Assembly: GCF_019285735.1 (NCBI RefSeq) | Contig: NZ_CP079107.1 | Span: 558,001-622,000 of the forward strand | From: Paeniglutamicibacter sp. Y32M11 | Lineage (GTDB): Bacteria; Actinomycetota; Actinomycetes; Actinomycetales; Micrococcaceae | Direction of reading: 5' to 3' | DNA length: 64,000 bases | Shown here: one piece after another, positions 52,923-62,048 of the stretch | Numbering within the stretch: the first letter of the stretch is position 1 | Layout: each line of letters starts with the position of its first letter | Position numbers and translations under genes: made by a program | Notes under the pieces: model-generated | Seen by the model: only the letters and a program-made list of their open reading frames with translations | Told to the model about the DNA's origin: nothing | Database searches by the model: none

Positions 52923-54491
52923 TTAGGGTTGCGCTGGGGTCGGAGCGCCGAGGTACTCCGAGAGGTGGCGGGCTCCCTCACGGGCCAGTTCAATCACGGT
53001 GCGACCATCTTCCGGTTCCGCAAGAATGCCTTCGCGCAGGCCGCTGACGCAAAGGGAGGCGACAACGTGCCCCTTGTGGTCAAAAATCGGGGCGCCGATT
53101 GCCGCGATGCCCGGTGTTAGCTCGTCATCACTCAAGGAGTATCCCGCGGAGCGGATGGCCTCGAGTTCCGAGTAGAACTTCGTCCGAGCGCGCACGTCGA
53201 ATTGGATGTCGGCATTCTGCGAAACGATGCTCGCGTAGTCTTCCCAAGTCTGCCGGTCCTCAAAGGCCAAAAGTGCGCGTGGGGCTGCGCCGGTATGCAG
53301 TGGCAGCGAACCGCCCAGTGCCAGCAAGCGGCTGTTCACGCGCTTCCCGTCGACCCGTTCGATGCAGACGGCCCTGGTGTTTCGCCGGATGCACATGAAG
53401 GCCGATTCGCCCGTTGCTTCATGAATTGAACGAAGGACGGGAACCGCTGCGCGGCGCAAGTCCAGGTCATTGAGTAGTTTGCCGGACAGCGAGATGAGTT
53501 TGCTACCGATCCGGAAGGCGCCGCGAGGTCCCAGTTGCTCAACCCAGCCTGCCTCGGCGAGGGTGGCGAGCATGCGATAGACCGAACTGACCGGCTCGTC
53601 AAGAAGCTCGGTCAGTCGAGCGGAGGTTGAGATGCGCTCGTTGGCAAGGGCCTCCATGAGCGCGTTGGCCTTGGCGACGATCGATGGGCTGTTGTCCGTA
53701 CTCGTGCTGAGCACACGCGCGGTTGGCTTTGGAATAAAATGCAGCATGGCTTCGGTCAGGGTCCGCGCGGCCTCGCCGATCACGTCCCTAGCTTCGTCCT
53801 GCTGGAGGAGGACTTGGTCCACGAGGCCAGCGGCCGTGAGTGAACCGAATATCGTGCCATCGGGATTTAGCACCGGGAAGCTGATGGCTGCGATCCCGTC
53901 TACGACTTCATTGACCTCCAATCGCCAGCCCTGGCGCCTGGTTTCCTCGATGTGATTCCGCAAAGTGTCAGCGTCAATCGGGGTCTTGGAGGACAGCCTG
54001 TCGTACGGCGCTGCGCCCAGCACGCTTTCCCGGACTTCCTCGGGTTGGAAGGCCAGAAGTACGTGGGATGCTGCGCCTGCGTGCATGGGCAGAATGCGCC
54101 CGGAAGAGAGTTCGAATAGGTCGACATCGGTGGCGTCTACCTGTTCCAGACACACCGCGGTCTCGTTGCGGGGGATCCAGAAGGATGCCGTGAGCCCCAG
54201 CTGCCGCTGGACGGCATCCAGCTGCTCGGCCAGAACTTTTCGGTCAATGATTGCATCGGCCGCGGCCTCCCCGAGGTGCAGGATCTGTGTCCCGAGTTCA
54301 ATGCGGCCGTCTTCGGAGCGCCGCACCAGGCCAGGCTGTTCTAATGCGGAAACGATCCGATACACCGAGGGGCGTGGCTCCTCCACGGCCTTGGCCAGTT
54401 CCGCCGACGTCGATGGCCCGAGGTTAGATATTTCATCGATCACCTGGGTTGCCTTCGCGACCAGCTGGATTACATTCGCTGCGGGTTTCAT
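52923..54491 (-). CDS. Double-length IclR-family regulator (two complete IclR units in tandem)
   Basis: A 522-residue protein containing two full IclR regulators in one chain. Unit 1 has a winged helix (about 5-65, STSAELAKAVEEPRPSVYRI) and an effector domain (about 75-250, with LPMHAGAASHVLLAF and ISFPVLNPDGTIFGSL). Unit 2 repeats this (winged helix about 275-335, STSARLTELLDEPVSSVYRM; effector about 345-515, LPLHTGAAPRALLAF and IGAPIFDHKGHVVASL). The ATG at 54491 has AAGGAG 7 bases upstream. No frameshift or stop lies between the units. It sits between the two operons that carry the shared palindrome, so it likely senses a pathway intermediate and controls both. Confidence 0.88.
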   Translation of the reverse strand: MKPAANVIQLVAKATQVIDEISNLGPSTSAELAKAVEEPRPSVYRIVSALEQPGLVRRSEDGRIELGTQILHLGEAAADAIIDRKVLAEQLDAVQRQLGLTASFWIPRNETAVCLEQVDATDVDLFELSSGRILPMHAGAASHVLLAFQPEEVRESVLGAAPYDRLSSKTPIDADTLRNHIEETRRQGWRLEVNEVVDGIAAISFPVLNPDGTIFGSLTAAGLVDQVLLQQDEARDVIGEAARTLTEAMLHFIPKPTARVLSTSTDNSPSIVAKANALMEALANERISTSARLTELLDEPVSSVYRMLATLAEAGWVEQLGPRGAFRIGSKLISLSGKLLNDLDLRRAAVPVLRSIHEATGESAFMCIRRNTRAVCIERVDGKRVNSRLLALGGSLPLHTGAAPRALLAFEDRQTWEDYASIVSQNADIQFDVRARTKFYSELEAIRSAGYSLSDDELTPGIAAIGAPIFDHKGHVVASLCVSGLREGILAEPEDGRTVIELAREGARHLSEYLGAPTPAQP

Positions 54492-54638
54492 TTTATGCTC
54501 CTTGACTTGTCCATTCACGGCTTACCCATTCCTGCGGCGGCGATTAGTCCAGTTTTGCCTGTTCCCGACGAAAGGGAAAATCTTGGCTCTGGGTCCAGTT
54601 AACCAGTCTCGCAGTGATTTAGATCATGTGATACTGTC

Positions 54639-54653
54639 TGAACACGTTGTCCA
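54639..54653. promoter_or_regulatory. IclR-type operator candidate, rightward arm
   Basis: TGAACA-CGT-TGTCCA matches the leftward-arm site TGGACA-N3-TGTCCA except for one base in an arm. It lies in the divergent region between iclR (start 54491) and the ABC binding protein (start 54746). Confidence 0.65.
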
Positions 54654-54745
54654 TTCTATGACACTAGGCGTCGGTAGCTCGCACCAGAGGAAACCGAAGA
54701 CAGCGCACACACGACAAGCAGCTCGTTTCAACTTCGGGAGAAGAC

Positions 54746-55897
54746 ATGCAAAGACGAATCTTTCTGGCTGGTGCCGCAATGGCCGCAACCTTGCTGGTTT
54801 CAAGTTGTGGCGGTCCGGGTGCCACGGGCGGATCGACGAATGGGCAGAGCCAGGAACCCACTGACATCAGAATTGGGGTGTCGCTGACCAGCCAGGATGA
54901 GGAGCGCTGGATCACCGATGGGAAGGCCATCCAGAAGGGACTGGAGGACCTCGGTTATCAGGTGGACCTGCAGTACGCGAACAACGACATTCCCACGCAG
55001 CAGCAGCAGGTGGACCAGATGATTACGCGCGGGGCCGATCTGCTGATCCTTGCCCCTCTTGACGGCACGGCCCTGGCACCGCAGCTACAGGCGGCGGTTA
55101 ATGCCGAGATCCCCATCATTTCCTACGACCGGTTGATCCGGAACAGCCCGGATGTTGACCTGTACGTCACCTTTGACAACTACAAGGTAGGGGCGGAACA
55201 AGGCAAGGCGTTGTTGACCGGCCTGGACATCCTGAACGAGGACGGGTCGGAAGGCAAGGCCAAGGGCCCGTTTAACGTCGAGCTCTTCGGCGGATCGCTC
55301 GACGACAACAACGCAACCTTCGTCTACGACGGGGGCATGTCCGTGTTGCAGAAATACATTGACGACGGCACGATCGTGGTCGCGTCGGGCCAGACGAAGC
55401 TCTCGCAGATTGCCACCAAGGATTGGTCGCAGCAGGAAGCCCAGTCCCGCATGGACAATTTGATCACGTCCAGCTATTCCGACGGAACCTCCCTTGATGC
55501 GGTTCTGACCCCCAACGACAGCGTCGCCCGCGGCGCAATCACAGCTCTGGGCAACTCCGGCTACGGACCGAAGCACGGAACTGGCGCACATCCCATGCCG
55601 ATCACCACCGGCCAGGACGCGGAGATCGCGTCGATCAAGCTGATCAACGACGATGTCCAGTACGCAACGGTTTTCAAGAACACCAAGCTGCTCGCGGCCC
55701 AGGCCGTTAATGCGACCGAGGATCTGCTCAACGGGCAGGAACCGGAGGTCAACGACTCGACGTCGTATGACAACGGTGCCGAAGTGGTCCCCTCCTTCCT
55801 CATGCCGATCGAAGTGGTCTTCAAGGACAACATCAAGAAGCTCCTGGTGGACTCGGACTACTACACCGCCGAGCAGATCAAGACGGGCAGACTCTGA
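54746..55897 (+). CDS. Sugar ABC transporter substrate-binding lipoprotein (ChvE/XylF type)
   Basis: A 383-residue extracellular binding protein. The signal MQRRIFLAGAAMAATLLVSS ends in a lipobox with Cys21 (LVSSC), so it is lipid-anchored. The two-lobed periplasmic binding fold begins IRIGVSLTSQDEERWITDG and contains LILAPLDGTALAPQLQAAV, IISYDRLIRNSPDVDLYVTFDN and AVLTPNDSVARGAITAL, typical of the multiple-monosaccharide ChvE group. GGGAGAAG precedes the ATG. It leads the importer operon under the divergent IclR region. The ligand could be a sugar or a cyclitol. Confidence 0.9.
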   Translation: MQRRIFLAGAAMAATLLVSSCGGPGATGGSTNGQSQEPTDIRIGVSLTSQDEERWITDGKAIQKGLEDLGYQVDLQYANNDIPTQQQQVDQMITRGADLLILAPLDGTALAPQLQAAVNAEIPIISYDRLIRNSPDVDLYVTFDNYKVGAEQGKALLTGLDILNEDGSEGKAKGPFNVELFGGSLDDNNATFVYDGGMSVLQKYIDDGTIVVASGQTKLSQIATKDWSQQEAQSRMDNLITSSYSDGTSLDAVLTPNDSVARGAITALGNSGYGPKHGTGAHPMPITTGQDAEIASIKLINDDVQYATVFKNTKLLAAQAVNATEDLLNGQEPEVNDSTSYDNGAEVVPSFLMPIEVVFKDNIKKLLVDSDYYTAEQIKTGRL

Positions 55898-55957
55898 CAG
55901 CTTCCCGCTTTCAGCCTCAGGACCACACAATTACTAGAGAATCGATAGGACTGCACG

Positions 55958-57496
55958 ATGCCTGATTACATTCTGGAAATGCGTTCCATCACCAAGAGTT
56001 TCCCCGGTGTGAAGGCGCTGGCGGATGTCACCTTCTCCGCGGAGCGTGGGGAAGTGCACGCCATCTGCGGTGAAAACGGCGCGGGCAAGTCCACGCTGAT
56101 GAAGGTGCTCTCGGGTGTCTACCCCCATGGCAGCTACGGGGGTGAAATCCTCTTTGAGGGCAAGACCTGCGAATTCTCCGGAATTCGAGATTCCGAGCGC
56201 GCCGGCATCGTGATCATCCACCAGGAACTGGCGCTGGTTCCGCACTTGTCCATCGCCGAGAACATCTTCCTGGGCAATGAACGCCGGGGCCGCGGAGGGC
56301 TGATTGACTGGCACAAAACCCAGGCCGAAGCCGCGGAGTTGCTGAATACGGTGGGCCTGGGCGAGGAACCCACGACGCCGGTCGGACTACTTGGTGTGGG
56401 AAAGCAGCAGCTGGTGGAGATTGCCAAAGCTCTGGCCAAGGACGTAAAACTCCTCATTCTTGATGAGCCGACCGCTGCCCTGAACGACAACGACTCCGCC
56501 CACCTGCTCGACCTGGTGCGCTCACTGCAGGAACGGGGAATCACCTCCATTATCATTTCGCACAAGCTCAATGAGATCGAGGCGACAGCCAACCGCACGA
56601 CCGTGATCCGTGACGGGCAGACCGTTGAAACTCTGGACATGATGGCACCCGATGTAAACGTTGACCGCATCGTGCGCAGCATGGTGGGCCGGGATCTCGA
56701 GTCCTTTTACCCGGAACGGACCCCAACGCCCGGGGAAGTGGTCTTGGAAGTTCGGGACTGGACTGTGCGCCACTCCCAACAGGATCGGTTGGTGGTTGAC
56801 GGTGCCTCGTTCGAGGTTCGCTCGGGTGAAGTCGTGGGCATCGCTGGTCTCATGGGAGCCGGCCGCACCGAACTGGCCATGAGCCTCTTCGGGCGGTCCT
56901 ACGGCCGATTCGTCTCGGGGCAGACGCTGATACACGGCAAACCGGTTGCTCCCCGCACGGTGGCCGAGGCGATCGGGCTCGGACTGGCATATGTGACCGA
57001 GGACCGGAAACAACTGGGCTTGAACCTGCTCGATACGATCACGCGCAACGTCTCCGGGGCGGCGCTGCCGAAGCTGGCCAAATGGGGGTTCGTGGATGCC
57101 AACCTGGAAGCGAAGCTGGCCAGGCACTCGATGGATTCTATGCGGATCAAGGCCCCGAGCGTCCAATCGGTGGTGGGCAAGCTCTCCGGCGGCAACCAAC
57201 AGAAGGTCGTCCTGTCCAAGTGGTTGTTGACTGGCCCCGATGTGCTGATCATCGATGAACCCACCCGAGGGATCGATGTCGGTGCAAAGTTCGAGATCTA
57301 TACCCTGATCAACGAGTTCGTGGAATCGGGCAAGGCCGTCGTGGTGATTTCCTCGGACCTGTTGGAGCTGCTGGGCACCTGTGACCGGATCTACGCGCTC
57401 TCCGGTGGGCGGATCACCGGTGAACTTCCGGTGGCGGAAGCGAATGAAGAAAAACTCATGACTCTCATGACCAAAGAAAAGGAAGCAATAGGATGA
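55958..57496 (+). CDS. gguA: Multiple-monosaccharide ABC transporter ATP-binding protein (GguA/MmsA type)
   Basis: A 512-residue protein with two ATPase domains in tandem. Domain 1 has [19 protein letters not shown] (about 32-50) and [13 protein letters not shown]. Domain 2 has the degenerate Walker [26 protein letters not shown] and [16 protein letters not shown], the arrangement known for monosaccharide importers. It energises uptake together with the binding protein and permease on either side. Its stop overlaps the permease start as ATGA (57493-57496). Confidence 0.93.
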   Translation: MPDYILEMRSITKSFPGVKALADVTFSAERGEVHAICGENGAGKSTLMKVLSGVYPHGSYGGEILFEGKTCEFSGIRDSERAGIVIIHQELALVPHLSIAENIFLGNERRGRGGLIDWHKTQAEAAELLNTVGLGEEPTTPVGLLGVGKQQLVEIAKALAKDVKLLILDEPTAALNDNDSAHLLDLVRSLQERGITSIIISHKLNEIEATANRTTVIRDGQTVETLDMMAPDVNVDRIVRSMVGRDLESFYPERTPTPGEVVLEVRDWTVRHSQQDRLVVDGASFEVRSGEVVGIAGLMGAGRTELAMSLFGRSYGRFVSGQTLIHGKPVAPRTVAEAIGLGLAYVTEDRKQLGLNLLDTITRNVSGAALPKLAKWGFVDANLEAKLARHSMDSMRIKAPSVQSVVGKLSGGNQQKVVLSKWLLTGPDVLIIDEPTRGIDVGAKFEIYTLINEFVESGKAVVVISSDLLELLGTCDRIYALSGGRITGELPVAEANEEKLMTLMTKEKEAIG

Positions 57497-58725
57497 CTGT
57501 CACAGCCTCCCGCGGACCCAAGGGCGCCCTCGCCCAGCCTCCCGAAAAAAATGGCTTGGGCGAACTGCGCCTTGCCCTGACGCGAAACCTGCGCACCAGT
57601 GGAATATACGTCGCCCTCGTGGCACTGGTTGCCTTGTTCGCCCTCATCACCGGCGGGGCTTCGTTGTCGGCCGGAAACGTTACCAACATCGTCTTGCAGT
57701 ACTCCTACATCCTGGTTCTGGCCATCGGTATGGTCATCGTGATCATCGCCGGGCACATCGACCTGTCGGTCGGGTCCGTGGTGGCCCTGACGGGCGCGAT
57801 ATCGGCGATCACGGTCATCAAATACGACCTGCCCTGGTGGGTCGGCGTTCTGGCGGCGCTGGCCACCGGACTGTTGATCGGTGCCTGGCATGGTTTCTGG
57901 GTTGCCTACGTCGGCATTCCGGCCTTCATTGTGACCCTTGCCGGCATGCTTCTATTCAGGGGACTGACCCTCTTCGTCCTGGACAATGTCTCGCTTTCGC
58001 CGTTCCCTGACGAATACGGGGTCATCGCCTCGGGATTCATCAACGGATGGCTCGGCGGATACGGCTATGACGTATTCACCTTGGTTGTCTTCGCGCTCGG
58101 TGTCGTCGGGTTTGCCGTGAGCCAGTACCGCTCGCGCAAGGCCCGCATGGGGTACCACCAGCCGGTCCCGCCACTTTCGCTGTTTGCCCTCAAAATCCTG
58201 GCCGTGGGCGTGCTCGTGATGGCATTCGCCTGGAAGCTGGCCTCGGCCCGCGGGTTGCCGGTCGTGTTGATCATGCTGGCCGTATTGATCATGGCCTACA
58301 CCGTGATGATGCAGCACACCGTGTTCGGCCGCCAGGTCTACGCCATTGGCGGCAACTTGGCCGCCGCTTCGCTCTCGGGCGTCAAGGTCCGTGCAGTGAA
58401 CTTTTGGATCTTCGTCAACATGGGCTTGCTCTCGGCCGTGGCTGGAATCGTCTTTTCCTCACGCACCAATGGCGCCCAGCCGGGTGCCGGGAACATGTTT
58501 GAACTCGATGCCATCGCGGCGGCCTTCATTGGTGGCGCGGCGGTCACCGGAGGCGTTGGCAAGGTCGTAGGGGCCATGGCCGGTGGCCTGATCATGGCGG
58601 TCATGAGCAACGGCATGCAGCTGATGGGCATCGACCAGTCCCTGCAGTCCGTGGTCAAGGGCCTAGTGCTCCTGCTCGCCGTAGCCTTCGACATCTGGAA
58701 CAAGCGCCGCGCGGGTGCCCACTAG
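57493..58725 (+). CDS. gguB: Multiple-monosaccharide ABC transporter permease (GguB type)
   Basis: A 410-residue membrane protein with about ten helices. [56 protein letters not shown] and [20 protein letters not shown] are the conserved segments of the BPD_transp_2 family. It is longer than RbsC, as is usual for GguB. It completes a three-gene importer. The next gene, maleylacetate reductase, follows after 87 bases with no clear terminator, so the importer and the ring-cleavage genes may be cotranscribed. Confidence 0.92.
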   Translation: MTVTASRGPKGALAQPPEKNGLGELRLALTRNLRTSGIYVALVALVALFALITGGASLSAGNVTNIVLQYSYILVLAIGMVIVIIAGHIDLSVGSVVALTGAISAITVIKYDLPWWVGVLAALATGLLIGAWHGFWVAYVGIPAFIVTLAGMLLFRGLTLFVLDNVSLSPFPDEYGVIASGFINGWLGGYGYDVFTLVVFALGVVGFAVSQYRSRKARMGYHQPVPPLSLFALKILAVGVLVMAFAWKLASARGLPVVLIMLAVLIMAYTVMMQHTVFGRQVYAIGGNLAAASLSGVKVRAVNFWIFVNMGLLSAVAGIVFSSRTNGAQPGAGNMFELDAIAAAFIGGAAVTGGVGKVVGAMAGGLIMAVMSNGMQLMGIDQSLQSVVKGLVLLLAVAFDIWNKRRAGAH

Positions 58726-58812
58726 GCCCGCGAACAACAATTCCGGAATACCACCGACGGTGGAACGAAAAACCATCTTGCACACGAAACATCCCACGGA
58801 GGAGTCCATTCA

Positions 58813-59892
58813 ATGACCACGCAATTCACCTACGACGCACTTCCCATGCGAGTCCGGTTCGGAGCGGGTGCCCTGGCAGAGCTGCCCGCCGAGCTTGACC
58901 ACCTTGGACTGAATCGGGTCCTGGTCCTGTGCTCACCGGAACAGAAAGACACCGGCGACCAAATTGCCGGAATCCTTGGTGCACGTGCGGTCGGAGTCCT
59001 GGCCGAAGCGGTGATGCACGTGCCCGCCGAAGCTGCGCAACGCGCCAGCGACGAGGCGGCACGGGTAGGGGCCGACGGGTGCGTCACCGTTGGCGGCGGG
59101 TCGGCCATCGGCTTGGGCAAGGCTATCGCCCTGAACCACAATCTGCCGATTGTTGCCGTACCCACGACGTATGCGGGTTCGGAAATGACCCCTGTCTGGG
59201 GCCTGACGACCAACGGACGGAAGGAGACCGGCAGGGATCCCCGGGTGCTTCCCCGCAGCGTCGTCTACGACCCGGAACTGAGTGCGACATTACCGGCAGC
59301 GATGTCGGTGACCAGCGGCATCAATGCCATTGCGCACGCGGTCGAAGCCCTGTATGCGCCGGATGCGACGCCCATCATTTCCCTGATGGCCGAGGACGGG
59401 GTCCGCGCCCTAGTCGCGGCGCTGCCGTCCATTGTGGAGAACCCCACCGACTTGGAAGCCCGGAGCAACGCGCTGTACGGGGCATGGCTCTGCGGCGCTT
59501 GCCTCGGGGCGACGACGATGTCGCTTCACCACAAGCTCTGCCACGCACTGGGCGGAACCCTGAACCTTCCCCATGCCCAGACTCACACGGTTGTCCTTCC
59601 CTACGCGTTGGCATTCAACCAGCCAGCCGCCCCGGCGGCAAAGTCGGCACTGTCCCGAGCCCTGGGGGACGTGGACGATCCGGCATTAAAACTGTGGGAG
59701 CTGGCCGAAGAACTCGGAGCCCCGCGCTCGCTGGCCGAGCTGGGAATGCTGGAGGAAGACATCGAGCGGATTGCCGAACAAGTCACCAGCTACTCCTATG
59801 GCAACCCCCGACCCATCGATCTGGCCGCGGTTCGAGGGATCCTTCGTGATGCCTGGGCAGGAGACAAACCACGTGAAAATCCTTCAGCCTAA
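58813..59892 (+). CDS. Maleylacetate reductase
   Basis: A 359-residue member of the iron-containing alcohol dehydrogenase fold that reduces maleylacetate to 3-oxoadipate with NADH. RVRFGAGALAELPAEL, VTVGGGSAIGLGKAIAL, AVPTTYAGSEMTPVWG and the GRDPRVLPRSVVYDPEL segment are hallmarks of maleylacetate reductases; HKLCHALGGTLNLPHAQTHT is the matching metal-site region. GGAGGA precedes the ATG. It directly serves the product of the hydroxyquinol dioxygenase encoded two genes later, which makes the pathway assignment firm. Confidence 0.92.
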   Translation: MTTQFTYDALPMRVRFGAGALAELPAELDHLGLNRVLVLCSPEQKDTGDQIAGILGARAVGVLAEAVMHVPAEAAQRASDEAARVGADGCVTVGGGSAIGLGKAIALNHNLPIVAVPTTYAGSEMTPVWGLTTNGRKETGRDPRVLPRSVVYDPELSATLPAAMSVTSGINAIAHAVEALYAPDATPIISLMAEDGVRALVAALPSIVENPTDLEARSNALYGAWLCGACLGATTMSLHHKLCHALGGTLNLPHAQTHTVVLPYALAFNQPAAPAAKSALSRALGDVDDPALKLWELAEELGAPRSLAELGMLEEDIERIAEQVTSYSYGNPRPIDLAAVRGILRDAWAGDKPRENPSA

Positions 59893-59988
59893 CCACCACA
59901 TGCCCGCGTGGCGTTCAGATCTGGACGCTGGAGCTCTCGCATCCCCGGTGCGCACCTGGCGCGCACCCGTACGTTCTGGAGTTTGACC

Positions 59989-60927
59989 ATGCCTTCACAG
60001 CTAGCAGTTTCACAACAAATCAAGGTAGCGCCGATGGTGCTCGGGACCAATGTCTTCGGCTGGACCGCCGATGTTGAGGTTTCCCACAGGATCCTCGATG
60101 GGTACGTGGCGGCGGGTGGAAACTTCATTGACACCGCGGACTCGTACTCCTACTGGGCCGAGGGCAACTCCGGAGGCGAAGCCGAAACAATCATTGGGTC
60201 GTGGCTTGCGCGGCGCGATGACCGGGACAAGCTTCTGGTGGCCTCGAAAGTGAGCCACCATCCGCAGCTCTCGGGGATGGCTCCGGCGACAATCAACGCA
60301 GCCGTGGACGGTTCGTTGACCAGACTGGGGCTCGATTACCTCGACATCTACTACGCGCATTTTGATGATCCTTCCACGCCGCTGGTGGAGAGCATTGAGG
60401 CAATGTCGGGGCTGGTGGACCAGGGTAAGATCCGCTCGATCGGCATCTCCAACTATTCACCGGAGCGGATCACCCAGTGGCTTGAGATCAGCGAACGCGA
60501 AGGCTTCCATCTACCGGTAGCCCTCGAACCCCAATATAACCTCATGGAACGCGACGTCGAGGCGTCGCTCCTGCCACTGGCGCAAAAACACTCCCTTGAC
60601 GTCTATCCCTACTATTCGCTCGCCCACGGATTCCTGACCGGGAAGTACCGGAGCGCCCACGATGTCGACAGCGTTCGGGCGGCCGATGCTAAACGGTACC
60701 TGACGGCTCGCGGCGAAAAGGTGCTGGGTGCCCTCGCGCAGGTTTCGACCGGCCGCGCGTGCCCCTTCGCGCCGATTGCCTTGGCGTGGCTGAGGGCGAA
60801 AACCGGGGTCACGGCTCCGATTGTCAGTGCGCGCACCGTGGCACAACTCGAGCCACTAGTGGCCAACATGCATCTGGCCCTAACCGAAGGCGAAGTGCAG
60901 CTTTTGGACGAAGCTTCACAACCGTAA
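59989..60927 (+). CDS. Aldo/keto reductase
   Basis: A 312-residue NADPH-dependent (beta/alpha)8 oxidoreductase. MVLGTNVFGWTADVE, FIDTADSYSYW (catalytic Asp and Tyr), LVASKVSHHP (Lys), DLGLD-like LGLDYLDIYYAHFDDP (His), GKIRSIGISNYSP and the C-terminal GVTAPIVSARTVAQLEPLVANM cofactor loop are present. The ATG at 59989 follows TGGAG; the earlier frame start at 59908 lacks a site. It is embedded between maleylacetate reductase and the dioxygenase, so it probably acts on the same compound, perhaps reducing a keto-cyclitol or dehydrating intermediate. That is inference. Confidence 0.87.
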   Translation: MPSQLAVSQQIKVAPMVLGTNVFGWTADVEVSHRILDGYVAAGGNFIDTADSYSYWAEGNSGGEAETIIGSWLARRDDRDKLLVASKVSHHPQLSGMAPATINAAVDGSLTRLGLDYLDIYYAHFDDPSTPLVESIEAMSGLVDQGKIRSIGISNYSPERITQWLEISEREGFHLPVALEPQYNLMERDVEASLLPLAQKHSLDVYPYYSLAHGFLTGKYRSAHDVDSVRAADAKRYLTARGEKVLGALAQVSTGRACPFAPIALAWLRAKTGVTAPIVSARTVAQLEPLVANMHLALTEGEVQLLDEASQP

Positions 60928-60969
60928 ACATCTTTGGTGCCTGGCCACCAACCACGAGGAGGAAACAGC

Positions 60970-61902
60970 ATGAGCAGTTTAACTGAAGAAACACGCACAG
61001 CGGACGATGCCAACCGGGCGGCAATTTCCCCGGCGCAGTCCGACGTTGAAGCACGACTGATCGAAAACGTTCTTCGGTCCTTCGAGCAATGCACCGAGCC
61101 GCGGACCAAGCGATTGATGCAGTCGCTGGTGCGCCACCTGCACGCCTTCATCCGCGAGGTCCGGCTCACGGAAGCCGAGTGGGAAAGGTCCATTGAATTT
61201 CTCACGGCCGTCGGCCACATCACCGACGACCGGCGCCAGGAGTTCATCTTGCTCTCGGATGTTCTGGGCGCTTCGATGCAGACGATCAACGTCAACAACG
61301 AAGCCGTGGGTAACGCCACCGAAGCCACCGTCTTCGGGCCGTTCTTTGTTGACGATGCCCCCCTCATCGCCAATGGCGGCGACATTGCCGGTGCCGGTGT
61401 CGGACAGCCCTGCTGGGTGGAAGGCAGCGTCAAGGATGTGGACGGAAACGCCATTCCCAACGCGCGCATTGAGGTGTGGGAAGCCGATGAAGACGGATTC
61501 TACGATGTCCAGTACACCGACGATCGGGTATCGGGCCGGGCACACCTCTTTAGCAATGACGCAGGAAGCTACAACTTCTGGGGCCTGACGCCAACCCCGT
61601 ACCCAATTCCACACGATGGCCCGGTCGGCAAGATGTTGGAAGCCACCGGTCGGTCGCCCATGAGGGCATCACACCTTCACTTCATGGTGACTGCCCCAGG
61701 TTTCCGCACCTTGGTGACGCATATTTTCGTGCGAGGCGACGAACTGATCAAGTCCGACACTGTTTTTGGCGTCAAGGACAGCCTTGTCAAGGACTTCGAG
61801 CACCAACTCCCGGGAACGCCGGCGCCCGACGGACGCGAACTCGTGGAGAGTGACTGGTCAAGGGTGCGATTCGACATCGTTTTGGCCCCCGAAGTGGCTT
61901 GA
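60970..61902 (+). CDS. Hydroxyquinol 1,2-dioxygenase (intradiol ring cleavage)
   Basis: A 310-residue Fe(III) intradiol dioxygenase. The N-terminal helical dimer domain (about 20-110) is followed by the catalytic beta sandwich. The four iron ligands are Tyr178 (GFYDVQY), Tyr211 ([10 protein letters not shown]), His235 and His237 (ASHLHF). Their spacing (33, 24 and 2) equals that of the characterised Nocardioides enzyme (Tyr164, Tyr197, His221, His223, from memory). The neighbouring maleylacetate reductase favours hydroxyquinol over catechol. The ATG at 60970 follows GAGGAGGAA. It ends in front of a convergent terminator and iolB. Confidence 0.92.
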   Translation: MSSLTEETRTADDANRAAISPAQSDVEARLIENVLRSFEQCTEPRTKRLMQSLVRHLHAFIREVRLTEAEWERSIEFLTAVGHITDDRRQEFILLSDVLGASMQTINVNNEAVGNATEATVFGPFFVDDAPLIANGGDIAGAGVGQPCWVEGSVKDVDGNAIPNARIEVWEADEDGFYDVQYTDDRVSGRAHLFSNDAGSYNFWGLTPTPYPIPHDGPVGKMLEATGRSPMRASHLHFMVTAPGFRTLVTHIFVRGDELIKSDTVFGVKDSLVKDFEHQLPGTPAPDGRELVESDWSRVRFDIVLAPEVA

Positions 61903-61996
61903 GGAACGACGTCCCGCTTGTGAATCGGCCACTTCTCATGGCCTGAATTGGCCGAGGAAGCTCCCGACGGGTTGTGTATGGGGCGGGCCCTACTAC

Positions 61997-62035
61997 AAGG
62001 AGCCGGTTTCCCCGAGATGGGGGAACCGGCTCCTT
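61997..62035. terminator. Bidirectional terminator between the dioxygenase and iolB
   Basis: AAGGAGCCGGTTTCCCC and GGGGGAACCGGCTCCTT form a long near-perfect stem with a short GAGAT loop between converging genes. Confidence 0.8.
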
Positions 62036-62048
62036 GGAGGACATGTGC

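Noticed and set aside
54570-54620. CTGGGTCCAGTTAACCAG as an operator in the iclR-importer region
   Set aside because: The arms are imperfect and no second copy was found in the leftward-arm promoter.
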